A stretch of DNA of 25,490 nt from a virus, in IMG/VR virus record IMGVR_UViG_3300032893_000259, positions 1-25,490 of that record; one strand, 5' to 3'. Position numbers and translations under genes: made by a program. Below the pieces are notes generated by a model, which was given only the letters and a program-made list of their open reading frames with translations, was not told where the DNA came from and searched no databases. Below are positions 1 through 6,655 of the stretch, in pieces. How positions within the stretch are numbered: position 1 is the stretch's first letter; each line of letters begins with the position of its first letter.

Positions 1-91
1 AGTCGGCGAGCAGCTTCATGTCCCGCTCGAGCAGGATCGGATCGCCGTGGTGGCTGCCGACCGGATCGTTGGGATTCTTTACGGGGTTCAT
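1..91 (-). CDS. Hypothetical protein, N-terminal 30 residues only (cut by window edge)
   Basis: An open frame begins at the ATG at 91-89, 26 nt after the methyltransferase stop, and runs off the left edge. The visible peptide starts MNPVKNPNDPVGSHHGDP and is polar, with no recognisable domain in 30 residues. Position and orientation fit a next gene in the minus-strand operon. No strong Shine-Dalgarno sequence is seen upstream. The plus-strand frame at 18-203 is treated as its shadow. Confidence 0.45.
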   Translation of the reverse strand, partial: MNPVKNPNDPVGSHHGDPILLERDMKLLAD

Positions 92-117
92 GGCTGCTCT
101 GTTCCGTAGGAAGGTGG

Positions 118-822
118 TCAGGCAATTCGCAGCTGCCGCTGCGCCTGTTCAATCCGTTCGCAGGACAAGTCGAAAAACGCTGGATCTACCTCAATACCAA
201 TGAACGGACGGCCGAGATTTGCGCAAGCAACGCCGGTAGTCCCTGACCCCATGAATGGGTCAAGCACTGTCTCCCCTGGGTCACTGTGCCATTCTGTCAG
301 CCATCGGACATGCTTCAGGCAGCGCGGCATGGGGTGCGCTTGCTTCGCTACAGATTCGGCAGCTTGAGCCCTCGTGCGATTCCTGCCGTGCCTCTTGATA
401 AAGTCCGCTTCTGACGGCTCGCGCCGGTAGCTGGCGACCATAGCCGGTAGTACACGTCGGCCAGGTGCTGACTTTGGCGGTTTCCCATAGACATATGCCA
501 CGTCGGCTTCCACGAGCACCCTGCCGTTGTAACTAGGTGGAACGTACCTAAGCCAACAGGCGTGAATGAATGGCATCAGCGCCGCAATAGGGGCGCAGAA
601 ACAAGGATCCGTGTAGCAGCCCAGCTGAATAGCCACGCATCGTGCTCTAGCTAGATCAGGCGCGACGCTGGCGAATAGACCTCGAGGATTGTCGGCGCCA
701 GCGATCCCCTTTGCTTGGTCCCACGGTGGGTCGGTCACAACCACGTTGGCCGCGAGACTCGAAAGGATCTCCCGAGCATCGCCGCAGTACAGCGTGGCGT
801 TACCGATCACTTCACTTCTCAC
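118..822 (-). CDS. DNA methyltransferase, beta-class (N6-adenine or N4-cytosine)
   Basis: A 234-residue protein with the two hallmark motifs of amino-methylating DNA methyltransferases. The catalytic DPPW motif (IV) lies near residue 32, and the SAM-binding segment FMGSGTTGVA (motif I) lies in the C-terminal quarter. Catalytic motif before SAM motif is the beta-class order. Such phage enzymes usually act without a cognate nuclease and methylate specific adenines or cytosines, often protecting phage DNA from host restriction; that role is inference. The target site cannot be read from sequence. The start is GTG at 822, sharing a GTGA overlap with the upstream gene's stop. No restriction endonuclease is adjacent. 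Base composition here looks lower in G+C (33 of 60 on the line from 541) than the structural genes, which hints at separate acquisition. Confidence 0.9.
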   Translation of the reverse strand: MRSEVIGNATLYCGDAREILSSLAANVVVTDPPWDQAKGIAGADNPRGLFASVAPDLARARCVAIQLGCYTDPCFCAPIAALMPFIHACWLRYVPPSYNGRVLVEADVAYVYGKPPKSAPGRRVLPAMVASYRREPSEADFIKRHGRNRTRAQAAESVAKQAHPMPRCLKHVRWLTEWHSDPGETVLDPFMGSGTTGVACANLGRPFIGIEVDPAFFDLSCERIEQAQRQLRIA

Positions 823-1052
823 TTTCTGGGTTCTCGTTCTTCAGATGGAGGATCTGGCAACGGCAGCCAATGCGTTGGCTTGTCGTGCACCTTTTGCCCA
901 CTAGTAGCGTTCTCCCAACATCCGCCACCCCATCCGCTCCATCTGATAGGGATAACGTCCTGCCGAGCTATGTACCCGCGCCGCGTAGGGAAATACGCGA
1001 GGACCGTGATATCCCCTCTTGGTATTGAGTCGATAGTTCTCCATTCATTCAT
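819..1052 (-). CDS. DUF551-like small phage protein
   Basis: A 77-residue protein. The opening WRTIDSIPRGD and the C-terminal PTHWLPLPDPP match the pattern of the DUF551 family of small phage proteins (W..I..aP.dgt ... PTHWmPLPepP), whose function is unknown. It carries several Trp and aromatic residues and no membrane segment. The ATG at 1052-1050 overlaps the upstream stop by an ATGA, and its own stop overlaps the methyltransferase GTG, so it is probably translationally coupled on both sides. The family assignment rests on the remembered motif pattern only. Confidence 0.75.
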   Translation of the reverse strand: MNEWRTIDSIPRGDITVLAYFPTRRGYIARQDVIPIRWSGWGGGCWENATSGQKVHDKPTHWLPLPDPPSEEREPRK

Positions 1053-1264
1053 GGCGCCACCTTAGGCTGACTCCCTTCCTCGCTCACCGCTGCTCGCCCT
1101 GACTTCCAACGCTCCAGGTCATCGAGGCTCACCACCGCAATCGTGTTGAGCGCCCCGTCCTTCATGACGCGCCCGCGGAGCTCGCCGTTGTCTATGGCAG
1201 AGATCACGTCGGGGTCGCTGCTTTCCAACTTGGTTTGGTCTGACACTTTGTTCACCAAACTCAC
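1049..1264 (-). CDS. Small hypothetical protein (71 aa)
   Basis: A 71-residue acidic protein. A longer frame is open up to 1531, but the N-terminal extension is Arg-rich shadow sequence of the neighbouring gene. I chose the GTG at 1264-1262 because it overlaps the upstream stop as GTGA and has a GGGAGCGG stretch just before it. The central part (residues about 17-55) reads like a small helix-rich module ending in VVSLDDLERWKSG, a pattern reminiscent of excisionase or MerR-like DNA-binding adaptors. That resemblance is weak, so no function is assigned. Confidence 0.6.
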   Translation of the reverse strand: MSLVNKVSDQTKLESSDPDVISAIDNGELRGRVMKDGALNTIAVVSLDDLERWKSGRAAVSEEGSQPKVAP

Positions 1265-1539
1265 CCCGCTCCCAGTGCCAACCGGATGACACGCGGCCGT
1301 GGCTGGCGACCTTCGCTGCCGTTCCGCACGCATTCCGCCATCGCCCGCGATTCGGTTTTCGTGGCACCGATCGCGGCCGTGCCGCCGTACCAAGCCCACG
1401 CGCGCGGCTTGCGCTCGACGCGCCTCGCGACCATCTTGGGCGCCGTGTCGTAGCCGAGATCCGGCACGATCACTTCGTAGGGGTCGAGTTCGTAGAACTG
1501 CGGGCGCCGGCTCATGGCGGGGATTCTGCACAGCACCAT
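1261..1539 (-). CDS. Hypothetical protein (92 aa)
   Basis: A 92-residue basic protein of unknown function. The ATG at 1539-1537 forms a TGATG overlap with the upstream gene's stop; a second Met nine residues in (1515) is an alternative start. The N-terminal half is aromatic and mixed-charge (QFYELDPYEVIVPDLGY), and the C-terminal half is Arg-rich and Gly-rich. No Cys clusters, membrane segment or known motif is seen. It sits in a coupled run of small genes between the IS110-like protein and the methyltransferase. Confidence 0.6.
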   Translation of the reverse strand: MVLCRIPAMSRRPQFYELDPYEVIVPDLGYDTAPKMVARRVERKPRAWAWYGGTAAIGATKTESRAMAECVRNGSEGRQPRPRVIRLALGAG

Positions 1540-1724
1540 CACGCGAATGTCCTCCCGATCAGCAGCACGACGACACGCGCCTCCTGGCCCTCGCGTTTCC
1601 ACACGACGCGGCTGACCTCGAACTTGCCCGCGGGCAGCTCGACCCAATCGCCGCGCTGCGGCACGTGCTCGGTCGAGCCGGTCGCGATCGTGTCGCCCTT
1701 AAACTGGTAGTCGATGGGGATCAT
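1539..1724 (-). CDS. Small hypothetical protein (61 aa), possible beta-barrel fold
   Basis: A 61-residue protein, MIPIDYQFKGDTIATG..., with alternating hydrophobic/polar strands and a WVELPAGKFEVSRVVW segment that suggests a small all-beta fold. The ATG at 1724-1722 overlaps the upstream stop as ATGA. A slightly longer frame reaches 1745 but lacks that coupling. The function is not recognisable. Its stop overlaps the next ATG (TGATG), consistent with coupled translation. Confidence 0.6.
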   Translation of the reverse strand: MIPIDYQFKGDTIATGSTEHVPQRGDWVELPAGKFEVSRVVWKREGQEARVVVLLIGRTFA

Positions 1725-3133
1725 GCGGCTCTCCACGCCCGCCACAGGTCCCTGAGCAGGCGCTTTTCGACGTACCGCTGAGAGCGGCGATGAATCTTCA
1801 TCAGCGACCGGAACCCGTGCGCATCCTGGTCACGCGGATCGCCGACCTTGGCCGGCCGGACTTCAAGGCCCGCAGCCTTCGCCTTCTCGATCTCGTACGC
1901 CTTGCGCAAATTGTACAGCTCCTTGTAGGCGTTCTGCTTCTTGAGCAGTGAGTCGCCGATGACGAACATCACCGAACGCCGCCGCGTGGAGTACCCGTGG
2001 GCGAGCGCAAGCGCCGGGTCCGAGAACCGCTGCTGGCGGATGCCGTCGACGAGCCCGAGCCCAAAGCGCTTCCACAGTTTCGCGGGGTTCGCGTAGATGG
2101 ATAAGTCGCCGGCCTCGCCGATGATCTGCGCGAACCCGAGCGCTCCGAACCCGCAGATCGGTTCCACGAACGTCGCGTAGGCGGGATGCGTCATGGCGAG
2201 CTTTTGCAGCTCGCGCTCGATGCGTGTGCGTTCGCGCTTCAGGTAGCGCTGTGCGGCGCGCAGTTGGAAGGTGGCAGCGAGGACGCCACCAAATTGGTTA
2301 ACGTCCGTATCGTGGTCCTCGCTACCGGAGGCAATCTTAGGCAGGGTATCTCCCGCTGCGTGGCCTCCATTCAAAGGGGCGGATGCAGACGATGCGGTCA
2401 TGGTAGACGGCAAGGCGGTGGCCTGCATCCGTCGTTCGATCGCTTTGCTCTGGCGTGCGAGTGAGCCCTCGGCGTTCAGGAAGTCCTGACGGCGCCGGTG
2501 CAGCTCCTTGATGGTGGCGACGAGGGGAGACAGGCCAGACCTGGGTGACTTGCCTTCTGTGATCTCCCCGTCGCCGGGAAGGATCGCAGCAAGAGGCGTG
2601 GTGACAGCGGGTGCCACTTGTCGTGTGGCCTCCTCCTGCGAAAGGGGCGGGGAGGAAGGCACCGCGCGAACGGGGGACTTGTGCTTGCTGGCCTTCCTCC
2701 CCTTTGAAGTAGACGCCGAAGAAAGCGCTGCAACACTGGGTGACGGTGCGACACCGGCCCTCTTCGGCTTGGAACGGGTCGGCGAAGAGGGCGCGGATGG
2801 TGTGGATGACGGGGCGCGTGCGGCCCCCTCCGCCTTTGAAGGTGCGCGCGGCGAATACTGCTTGGGTGACGTGCAGGACCTGGCCGCGCGCTTGGAACGA
2901 GAGGGAGGCGGCGTCGCAGGTATGGGTGCCGAAACAGTTGTGGCCGCCTCCGGTGAAAGAGAGGCAGGAAGCATCACGCCTTCGGGTGACGTCACGTCAA
3001 TGGCCTCCTGCCGTGAAAGAGAAGGGGCAGGCGGCGTTGGGCTGGGTAACGTCAAGACCGCGGCCTGCCCCAGTGAAAAGGGAGCGGCGACACGGTCGTC
3101 TTGGATGTCAATCGAAGTGTGGTCGCCGCTCAT
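1721..3133 (-). CDS. Repeat-linker protein with IS110-transposase-like C-terminal domain
   Basis: A 470-residue protein. Residues about 18-195 are a Pro/Ser/Ala/Thr/Lys-rich tract of 20-22-residue repeats. Residues about 200-315 are helical and likely coiled-coil, with a low-complexity insertion. Residues about 320-470 resemble the Transposase_20 half of IS110/IS1111 transposases: a HhH-like FVEPICGFGALGFAQIIGEA, then GDLSIYANPAKLWKRFGLGL, then a basic helix region (YSTRRRSVMFVIGDSLL) and a C-terminal RSQRYVEKRLLRDLW helix. The N-terminal DEDD RuvC-like domain of true IS110 enzymes is not visible, so this is probably a DNA/RNA-binding relative and not an active transposase. The ATG at 3133-3131 overlaps the upstream stop as ATGA. 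It lies directly after the AAA ATPase and the 176-aa gene, which suggests a role in phage DNA metabolism (inference). Confidence 0.7.
   Translation of the reverse strand: MSGDHTSIDIQDDRVAAPFSLGQAAVLTLPSPTPPAPSLSRQEAIDVTSPEGVMLPASLSPEAATTVSAPIPATPPPSRSKRAARSCTSPKQYSPRAPSKAEGAARAPSSTPSAPSSPTRSKPKRAGVAPSPSVAALSSASTSKGRKASKHKSPVRAVPSSPPLSQEEATRQVAPAVTTPLAAILPGDGEITEGKSPRSGLSPLVATIKELHRRRQDFLNAEGSLARQSKAIERRMQATALPSTMTASSASAPLNGGHAAGDTLPKIASGSEDHDTDVNQFGGVLAATFQLRAAQRYLKRERTRIERELQKLAMTHPAYATFVEPICGFGALGFAQIIGEAGDLSIYANPAKLWKRFGLGLVDGIRQQRFSDPALALAHGYSTRRRSVMFVIGDSLLKKQNAYKELYNLRKAYEIEKAKAAGLEVRPAKVGDPRDQDAHGFRSLMKIHRRSQRYVEKRLLRDLWRAWRAA
2543..3079. repeat. Degenerate in-frame tandem repeat, 60-66 bp units
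   Basis: On the plus strand the anchor GGGTGAC (or a 1-2 mismatch variant) occurs at 2543, 2609, 2672, 2738, 2804, 2864, 2924, 2984 and 3044. Spacings are 66, 63, 66, 66, 60, 60, 60 and 60, all multiples of 3. About 16 nt after most anchors there is a second partly conserved block of the type TGGCCTCC...GTGAAAGAGA. On the coding minus strand each unit encodes a 20-22-residue module of the type APSLSxxEA...SPxxxxxP. Confidence 0.8.
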
Positions 3134-3660
3134 GACAGGTTCTCCCACAGCCTTTCGAGCTGCTTGTCGGTAAACTGATCGCGCACCCGCTTGTTGACCG
3201 GCAACTTGCGCATAATCTCGGAGTAAAACGCGGCGTTGCGCTTTAGCCCCTTGATCTCGTCGTGCTTGGTCTCGATCGCGTGCTTCAGATCCACCTGCAG
3301 CGCGTCTCCGAGCCGCACGCCATTCGGCAGCAGTTCCATGTCGAGCCAGCGCATCTGCAGCCGCGCGACCGCTTGCAGCCCGCTCGCGTCGTCCTTGTTC
3401 GGAACGACCCGCAACTTCTGCCTCGTAAAGAACTCCGCCTGGCGGATGAAGTAGCGGCTGGCCGAGGCAATGATCGCCCTCGCCAGCACCGGATCATCCG
3501 CGGCGCGCGATTGCAGCAACTGGATCGCCTTCTCGCGGTTGTAGTTGCTTTGCGCAAGACACTCGTCCGCGATCACGCTCAGCTTCGTCGCCGCAGCGGG
3601 TTCGATGTCGGCGACGGCCGACTGCAGAGTACTGCCGGCTGAATCCGTCATGGCACTCAT
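3130..3660 (-). CDS. Hypothetical protein (176 aa), helical, beside AAA ATPase
   Basis: A 176-residue, predominantly helical, charged protein. It begins MSAMTDSAGSTLQSAVADIE and contains a helix-rich core (residues about 25-75) and a basic C-terminal half (KHDEIKGLKRNAAFYSEIMRKL). No catalytic motif or zinc site is visible. The ATG at 3660-3658 overlaps the ATPase stop as ATGA; a second Met at residue 4 is possible. Its position between the AAA ATPase and the IS110-like protein suggests a partner or loader in replication or recombination, but this is context only. I do not recognise the family. Confidence 0.75.
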   Translation of the reverse strand: MSAMTDSAGSTLQSAVADIEPAAATKLSVIADECLAQSNYNREKAIQLLQSRAADDPVLARAIIASASRYFIRQAEFFTRQKLRVVPNKDDASGLQAVARLQMRWLDMELLPNGVRLGDALQVDLKHAIETKHDEIKGLKRNAAFYSEIMRKLPVNKRVRDQFTDKQLERLWENLS

Positions 3661-4655
3661 GCCGCCACCTTCCCCGCCAGTTCCTTCTCACGCGTCTGGT
3701 ACGCCTCGCGCAGCGACTGCACGTCCTGCGGCGTCATCTGCGACTTGAGTTCCGGCGTGATGAGCTTGCCGATCTGCTTGAGGCTGTCCTGGCTCTTGGC
3801 GAGCGCAACCTGCGCCGACCACTCCTTCAGCAGTTCCGCCGAGCGCGAGATCCGAAGCGCCTCGTCCGCTGCGATCTGCTCGGCGTCCTTGACGGCCGTC
3901 GATTCGAGCGTCTCGATCTGCGCTTGGCTCGCGCCGAGCAACGGCAGCAGCGGCTTGCACAGCGAATCAAACGTCGGGTTCACGAACGACCGACCGGCGA
4001 GCACGCCCGTGCGATCCTTCTCCGCGTACGCCACGATCATCGCGAGCTCGTTGGTCTTGCGCGGCTTGATGGCCTCCATGCGGATCAGGATGTGCGGCTC
4101 GTAGGGCGTCTCGCCCTCGGCCTTCATCTTGACGCCGACCGCCTTCAGTTCCTCGGTCTCCTCGTCGGTCGCGTACTCCGTCCCCTGCCGGCCGCAGATG
4201 ATGACGTGCATCGGCGATGACAGCAGCGTCGTCATCAGGTCCTTGTAGGGCTTCTTGATCTTGCCCCACGCGTGCATCGGGATCGTGCCAGCGGAGGTTT
4301 GCCGGCCGCCGTATGCCTCGATGCAGGCTTGCCACAGGTGCGTGACCGAATCGATGATGACGACGCCGTATTCCTCGGGATTGAGGGCGCGCACCGCGGC
4401 CACGGTGTCCATGATCGAGCGCGTGTAGAGCGCATCGAAGTCGAACGCTTCCGGGTGTGTCGCCCGCGTCGCGACGGATTGGCAGTAGAAGTCGCTACCG
4501 TGCTCGGTGTCGACGAGCGCCACGCGCTTCTTGCTGATCCTCGAGATGCCCTCGGCGATCAACAGCGACGTGAACGTCTTGCCGCTCCCCGGAGGGCCAT
4601 AGATGCCGATCTTGAGTGCCGCCTGCTCGGCCTTCGCTTTCCTGAACCCTGCCAT
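3657..4655 (-). CDS. Phage AAA-family ATPase (AAA_24, RecA-like fold; Sak4-like)
   Basis: A 332-residue cytosolic ATPase. Walker A is GPPGSGKT at residues 20-27. A conserved LVDTEHGSD strand follows at 47-55. Walker B is VVIIDS at 98-103, followed by a THLW signature typical of the phage AAA_24 family. These proteins are found with phage recombination and replication genes, and some (Sak4-like) assist single-strand annealing. The C-terminal third (from about residue 240) is helical and charged, longer than a minimal Sak4 protein, and probably mediates oligomerisation or partner contacts. The start has a GGAGA Shine-Dalgarno 6-7 nt upstream. It leads a run of coupled genes. Confidence 0.9.
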   Translation of the reverse strand: MAGFRKAKAEQAALKIGIYGPPGSGKTFTSLLIAEGISRISKKRVALVDTEHGSDFYCQSVATRATHPEAFDFDALYTRSIMDTVAAVRALNPEEYGVVIIDSVTHLWQACIEAYGGRQTSAGTIPMHAWGKIKKPYKDLMTTLLSSPMHVIICGRQGTEYATDEETEELKAVGVKMKAEGETPYEPHILIRMEAIKPRKTNELAMIVAYAEKDRTGVLAGRSFVNPTFDSLCKPLLPLLGASQAQIETLESTAVKDAEQIAADEALRISRSAELLKEWSAQVALAKSQDSLKQIGKLITPELKSQMTPQDVQSLREAYQTREKELAGKVAA

Positions 4656-4741
4656 CGTCGTCTCCTTGCCAGCACTGCCCGCGCATGTCGCGGCGGGTCA
4701 GCCAGCATCTGGTCCACCGGCTAGCGGCCGGCGCGCTTGAA

Positions 4742-5014
4742 TCAATCTGCCTGGCGCCTCACAAACGCCGGCAATGTGTCGTCGCCAAAGTCCATCTCGT
4801 CGTGCTTCGGGAGCGCGGCGCCGTTGCGCAACTCCTCGCGGAACCGCTCGATCGAGCCCTCGCGGAACACGGAGCGGTCAGGGGCAGCGAGCCCGCGCTG
4901 ACGCCGCCGCCACGCATCAACAACCTCTGTGCTCCACGCGACGGCGCCGCCCGCGATCATGACCACGCACAACATGACCACGAACGCTGGGGCGTAATCG
5001 GCGATCCTACTCAT
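4742..5014 (-). CDS. Small single-pass membrane protein (90 aa)
   Basis: A 90-residue protein. Residues about 6-26 form one hydrophobic segment (YAPAFVVMLCVVMIAGGAVAW), and the remainder is a charged cytosolic-type tail ending DDTLPAFVRRQAD. The start is ATG at 5014, with AAGGAG 7 nt upstream inside the preceding gene, which it overlaps by 8 nt; upstream in-frame codons are ignored. The C-terminal LPAFVRRQA recurs in the neighbouring gene at 5257-5493. Membrane peptides like this are common in phage early regions; a lysis or superinfection role would be a guess. Confidence 0.7.
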   Translation of the reverse strand: MSRIADYAPAFVVMLCVVMIAGGAVAWSTEVVDAWRRRQRGLAAPDRSVFREGSIERFREELRNGAALPKHDEMDFGDDTLPAFVRRQAD

Positions 5015-5177
5015 GCTCGTGCTCCTTGGCCTTGCGTTCCGCATCCTCAGCCGCCATCGCCTTGAATCCCACCCTCATCATCTCGTCCGTCTCCTCATCG
5101 CGCGCGATCTCGCGGAGCAGCGCGAACCATTCGGCATCCGTGACGGGGCGGCCGTCGATGAAGTGGATGACGGGCAT
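5007..5177 (-). CDS. Small acidic hypothetical protein (56 aa)
   Basis: A 56-residue protein, MPVIHFIDGRPVTDAEWFALL followed by a strongly charged helix (Glu/Lys/Arg/Met-rich) to the end. No known motif. I use the ATG at 5177, with GGAG 9 nt upstream. A GTG at 5192 in the same frame is possible but would overlap the 26-residue membrane ORF. The stop lies just inside the next gene, so the two are likely co-translated. Confidence 0.65.
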   Translation of the reverse strand: MPVIHFIDGRPVTDAEWFALLREIARDEETDEMMRVGFKAMAAEDAERKAKEHEHE

Positions 5178-5179
5178 CG

Positions 5180-5260
5180 TCAGCGACTCCACTTGTTAGA
5201 TAGTGCGGCAGCGAGCGCCACAACCATCACCATCAGACAGAACCATGCGAAGTCGCTCAT
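5180..5260 (-). CDS. 26-residue membrane microprotein
   Basis: A very short frame: ATG at 5260-5258 forms an ATGA overlap with the upstream gene's stop, and its TGA at 5182-5180 ends 2 nt before the next ATG. The peptide (MSDFAWFCLMVMVVALAAAL then SNKWSR) is almost entirely one transmembrane helix with a short basic tail. Precise fit into the coupled operon on both sides is the main support; there is no homology evidence. Confidence 0.5.
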   Translation of the reverse strand: MSDFAWFCLMVMVVALAAALSNKWSR

Positions 5261-5493
5261 AGGTTCGCCTGCCTCCGTAAGAACGCTGGCAAATCGCGGT
5301 CATCCTCGACGATCCTGAGCCGCGCGCCCTTGCGCTCACGGCGGCGCTTCTCGTTCTCCGCCACGCGCTGGCGCCACACGAGTTCGAGCAGGCGGTCGGC
5401 GTCACGCTGCATCGGAGCGACCAGCTTCGGCCGAGCGGGGGAGATGAAGCGCAGCCAGGACACGCGCAGCCGGCGGTAGAGGGGGGTTCTCAT
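5257..5493 (-). CDS. Basic hypothetical protein (78 aa)
   Basis: A 78-residue Arg-rich, probably helical protein. Residues about 28-58 form a strongly charged helix (RDADRLLELVWRQRVAENEK). It ends DLPAFLRRQANL, close to the LPAFVRRQAD tail of the membrane protein at 4742-5014, so the two may share a tail by duplication or a common binding partner. The ATG at 5493 overlaps the upstream stop as ATGA. The charge suggests nucleic-acid binding, but no fold is recognised. Confidence 0.65.
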   Translation of the reverse strand: MRTPLYRRLRVSWLRFISPARPKLVAPMQRDADRLLELVWRQRVAENEKRRRERKGARLRIVEDDRDLPAFLRRQANL

Positions 5494-5771
5494 GGGGTGC
5501 GCTGGAGGGCGGCGCGGGCAATGTTCTCGATGTACATAAGCGCCTCGCCCGGCTTCTCACGCAAGTCTGCAGCTTTAACCACGATCCGTTCCAACGCAGC
5601 CTGATAACGATCGCGCTCGGCCTTGAGGGTGTCGTAGTCGGAGGCGAGGACGACGGCGATGAAGGCCGCGGCTGGGTTCGATGAGAACCTGTCAGTCCCA
5701 CGACGCTCCATAATCAAGCCGTCCTCGAATCGCACCAACTCGGTAGCGGCCCACCTTTTCACCTCACTCAT
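5490..5771 (-). CDS. Hypothetical phage protein with C-terminal coiled coil (93 aa)
   Basis: A 93-residue protein. The N-terminal half contains a FEDGLIMERR segment. From residue about 42 it has a VLASDYDTLKAERDRYQAAL stretch that reads as a coiled coil, a pattern recurrent in small phage early proteins of unknown role. The ATG at 5771 overlaps the upstream stop as ATGA and has a GGGGAGAG Shine-Dalgarno. Its own stop overlaps the next ATG. No enzymatic motif is seen. Confidence 0.7.
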   Translation of the reverse strand: MSEVKRWAATELVRFEDGLIMERRGTDRFSSNPAAAFIAVVLASDYDTLKAERDRYQAALERIVVKAADLREKPGEALMYIENIARAALQRTP

Positions 5772-5938
5772 CGCTTCTCTCCCCTCAGCGGCGTGACGTT
5801 CCTACGCGGCTCCAGCATCAGCACGTTCTTGCCGCTCCTCGTGAACGCGCACACGAGGACGTGCCCGTAGCGGTTCGCCCATTCATCGAGCGACCGCAGC
5901 GGCGCGCGCTCGATCGCCGTGGGGTGGACGAGAATCAC
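5768..5938 (-). CDS. Small hypothetical protein (56 aa)
   Basis: A 56-residue protein starting at GTG 5938-5936, chosen because it overlaps the upstream TGA as GTGA. An ATG in the same frame at 5962 would intrude on the upstream gene by 28 nt. The sequence has a mixed alpha/beta look with a hydrophobic strand (YGHVLVCAFTRSGKNVLML) and a basic tail. No family recognised. Confidence 0.55.
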   Translation of the reverse strand: MILVHPTAIERAPLRSLDEWANRYGHVLVCAFTRSGKNVLMLEPRRNVTPLRGEKR

Positions 5939-6633
5939 GCAGCCTCCGTGAGCCAGAGCCACTGACAGCCAGGCGCGTTCATGTCGATGAGGATCTGCAC
6001 GATCCGCTCGGCATAGTTAGCCAACACGCGGTCCCGTTCGGCGGCGGCGTAGGCGGCGGCCTCGGCGTCGGCGGCGGCGTAGGCGGCGTCGGCGGCGTCG
6101 GCGGTGCAGGCGGCGGCGTAGGCGGCGGCCTCGGCGGCGGCGTCGGCGTCGGCCTCGGCGGCGGCGGCGGCGGTGCAGGCGGCGGCTCGCGCCTGCAGGG
6201 CATTATGGCGCGTGGGTTCGTTCTCACATGCTGCGGCCGCAGATTCCAGCGCGTCCTTGTGGGCCGCATTTCGCTTCATGTCCGCAGCCGCTCGCAGGGC
6301 CATGGGGACGTACACCTGAATGGCGAGCGTCACGACGCGCTTGCGGAACTCGGCTTCGTCCAGAACGCCTGCGCTGCCAAGCTGCGCGACCGCGAGACGC
6401 CGCATCCCCTTGGCGCGGGCCTCGTTGCTCGACCATACCGAGTCGTTGAGCCGGATCTTGAGCGAGCGAAGGACGGGCGCGACGCACTCCGGCTTATCCC
6501 CGTGCGGCTGGCCGAGCGCGTAGCACACGGCGGCCTCCACGCACATCTGGCCGGGGATGGGCTCCCCAACGCCGGCGCAGAGTCCTGCGTCCACGACGGT
6601 GAGCAGCTTGCGGGCGACGGTTTCGTTGATCAC
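5935..6633 (-). CDS. Ala-rich hypothetical protein (232 aa)
   Basis: A 232-residue protein. Residues 1-115 look globular (RKLLTVVDAGLCAGVGEPIP... with MCVEAAVCYALGQP). Residues about 145-197 are an Ala-rich low-complexity stretch of short blocks such as EAAAYAAACTADAADAAYAA. A normal-looking 35-residue tail (ERDRVLANYAERIVQILIDM...) follows. The start is GTG at 6633, with AGGAG 7 nt upstream. Similar Ala/Tyr-rich tracts occur in phage proteins of unknown function. The tract is probably a long helix or flexible spacer. Confidence 0.7.
   Translation of the reverse strand: MINETVARKLLTVVDAGLCAGVGEPIPGQMCVEAAVCYALGQPHGDKPECVAPVLRSLKIRLNDSVWSSNEARAKGMRRLAVAQLGSAGVLDEAEFRKRVVTLAIQVYVPMALRAAADMKRNAAHKDALESAAAACENEPTRHNALQARAAACTAAAAAEADADAAAEAAAYAAACTADAADAAYAAADAEAAAYAAAERDRVLANYAERIVQILIDMNAPGCQWLWLTEAA
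6039..6188. repeat. GGCGGC/GTAGGCGGC low-complexity tract within CDS
   Basis: About 150 bp built almost only from GGCGGC, GTAGGC and GTCGGC words; on the minus strand these are Ala codons mixed with Tyr, Asp and Thr codons. It preserves the reading frame of the gene at 5935-6633. Such a tract is prone to slippage and to assembly collapse, so its exact length should be treated with caution. Confidence 0.75.
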
Positions 6634-6655
6634 TTGATGGCTCCTGAGGGATGGA

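Noticed and set aside
2543-3079. Possible CRISPR array
   Set aside because: The units are degenerate, 60-66 bp, lie within a coding sequence and lack the identical short repeats and unique spacers of a CRISPR array; no cas gene is nearby.
2508-3173. 221-codon plus-strand open frame over the tandem repeats
   Set aside because: The repeats keep several frames open. The minus-strand frame continues into a recognisable domain and has an ATGA-coupled start, whereas this one has neither.
4656-4741. GC-rich palindromes (around 4709 and 4728) between the ATPase gene and the membrane protein gene
   Set aside because: They are short, overlap a gap with a Shine-Dalgarno for the ATPase gene and lack a T-tract, so a terminator call is not supported.
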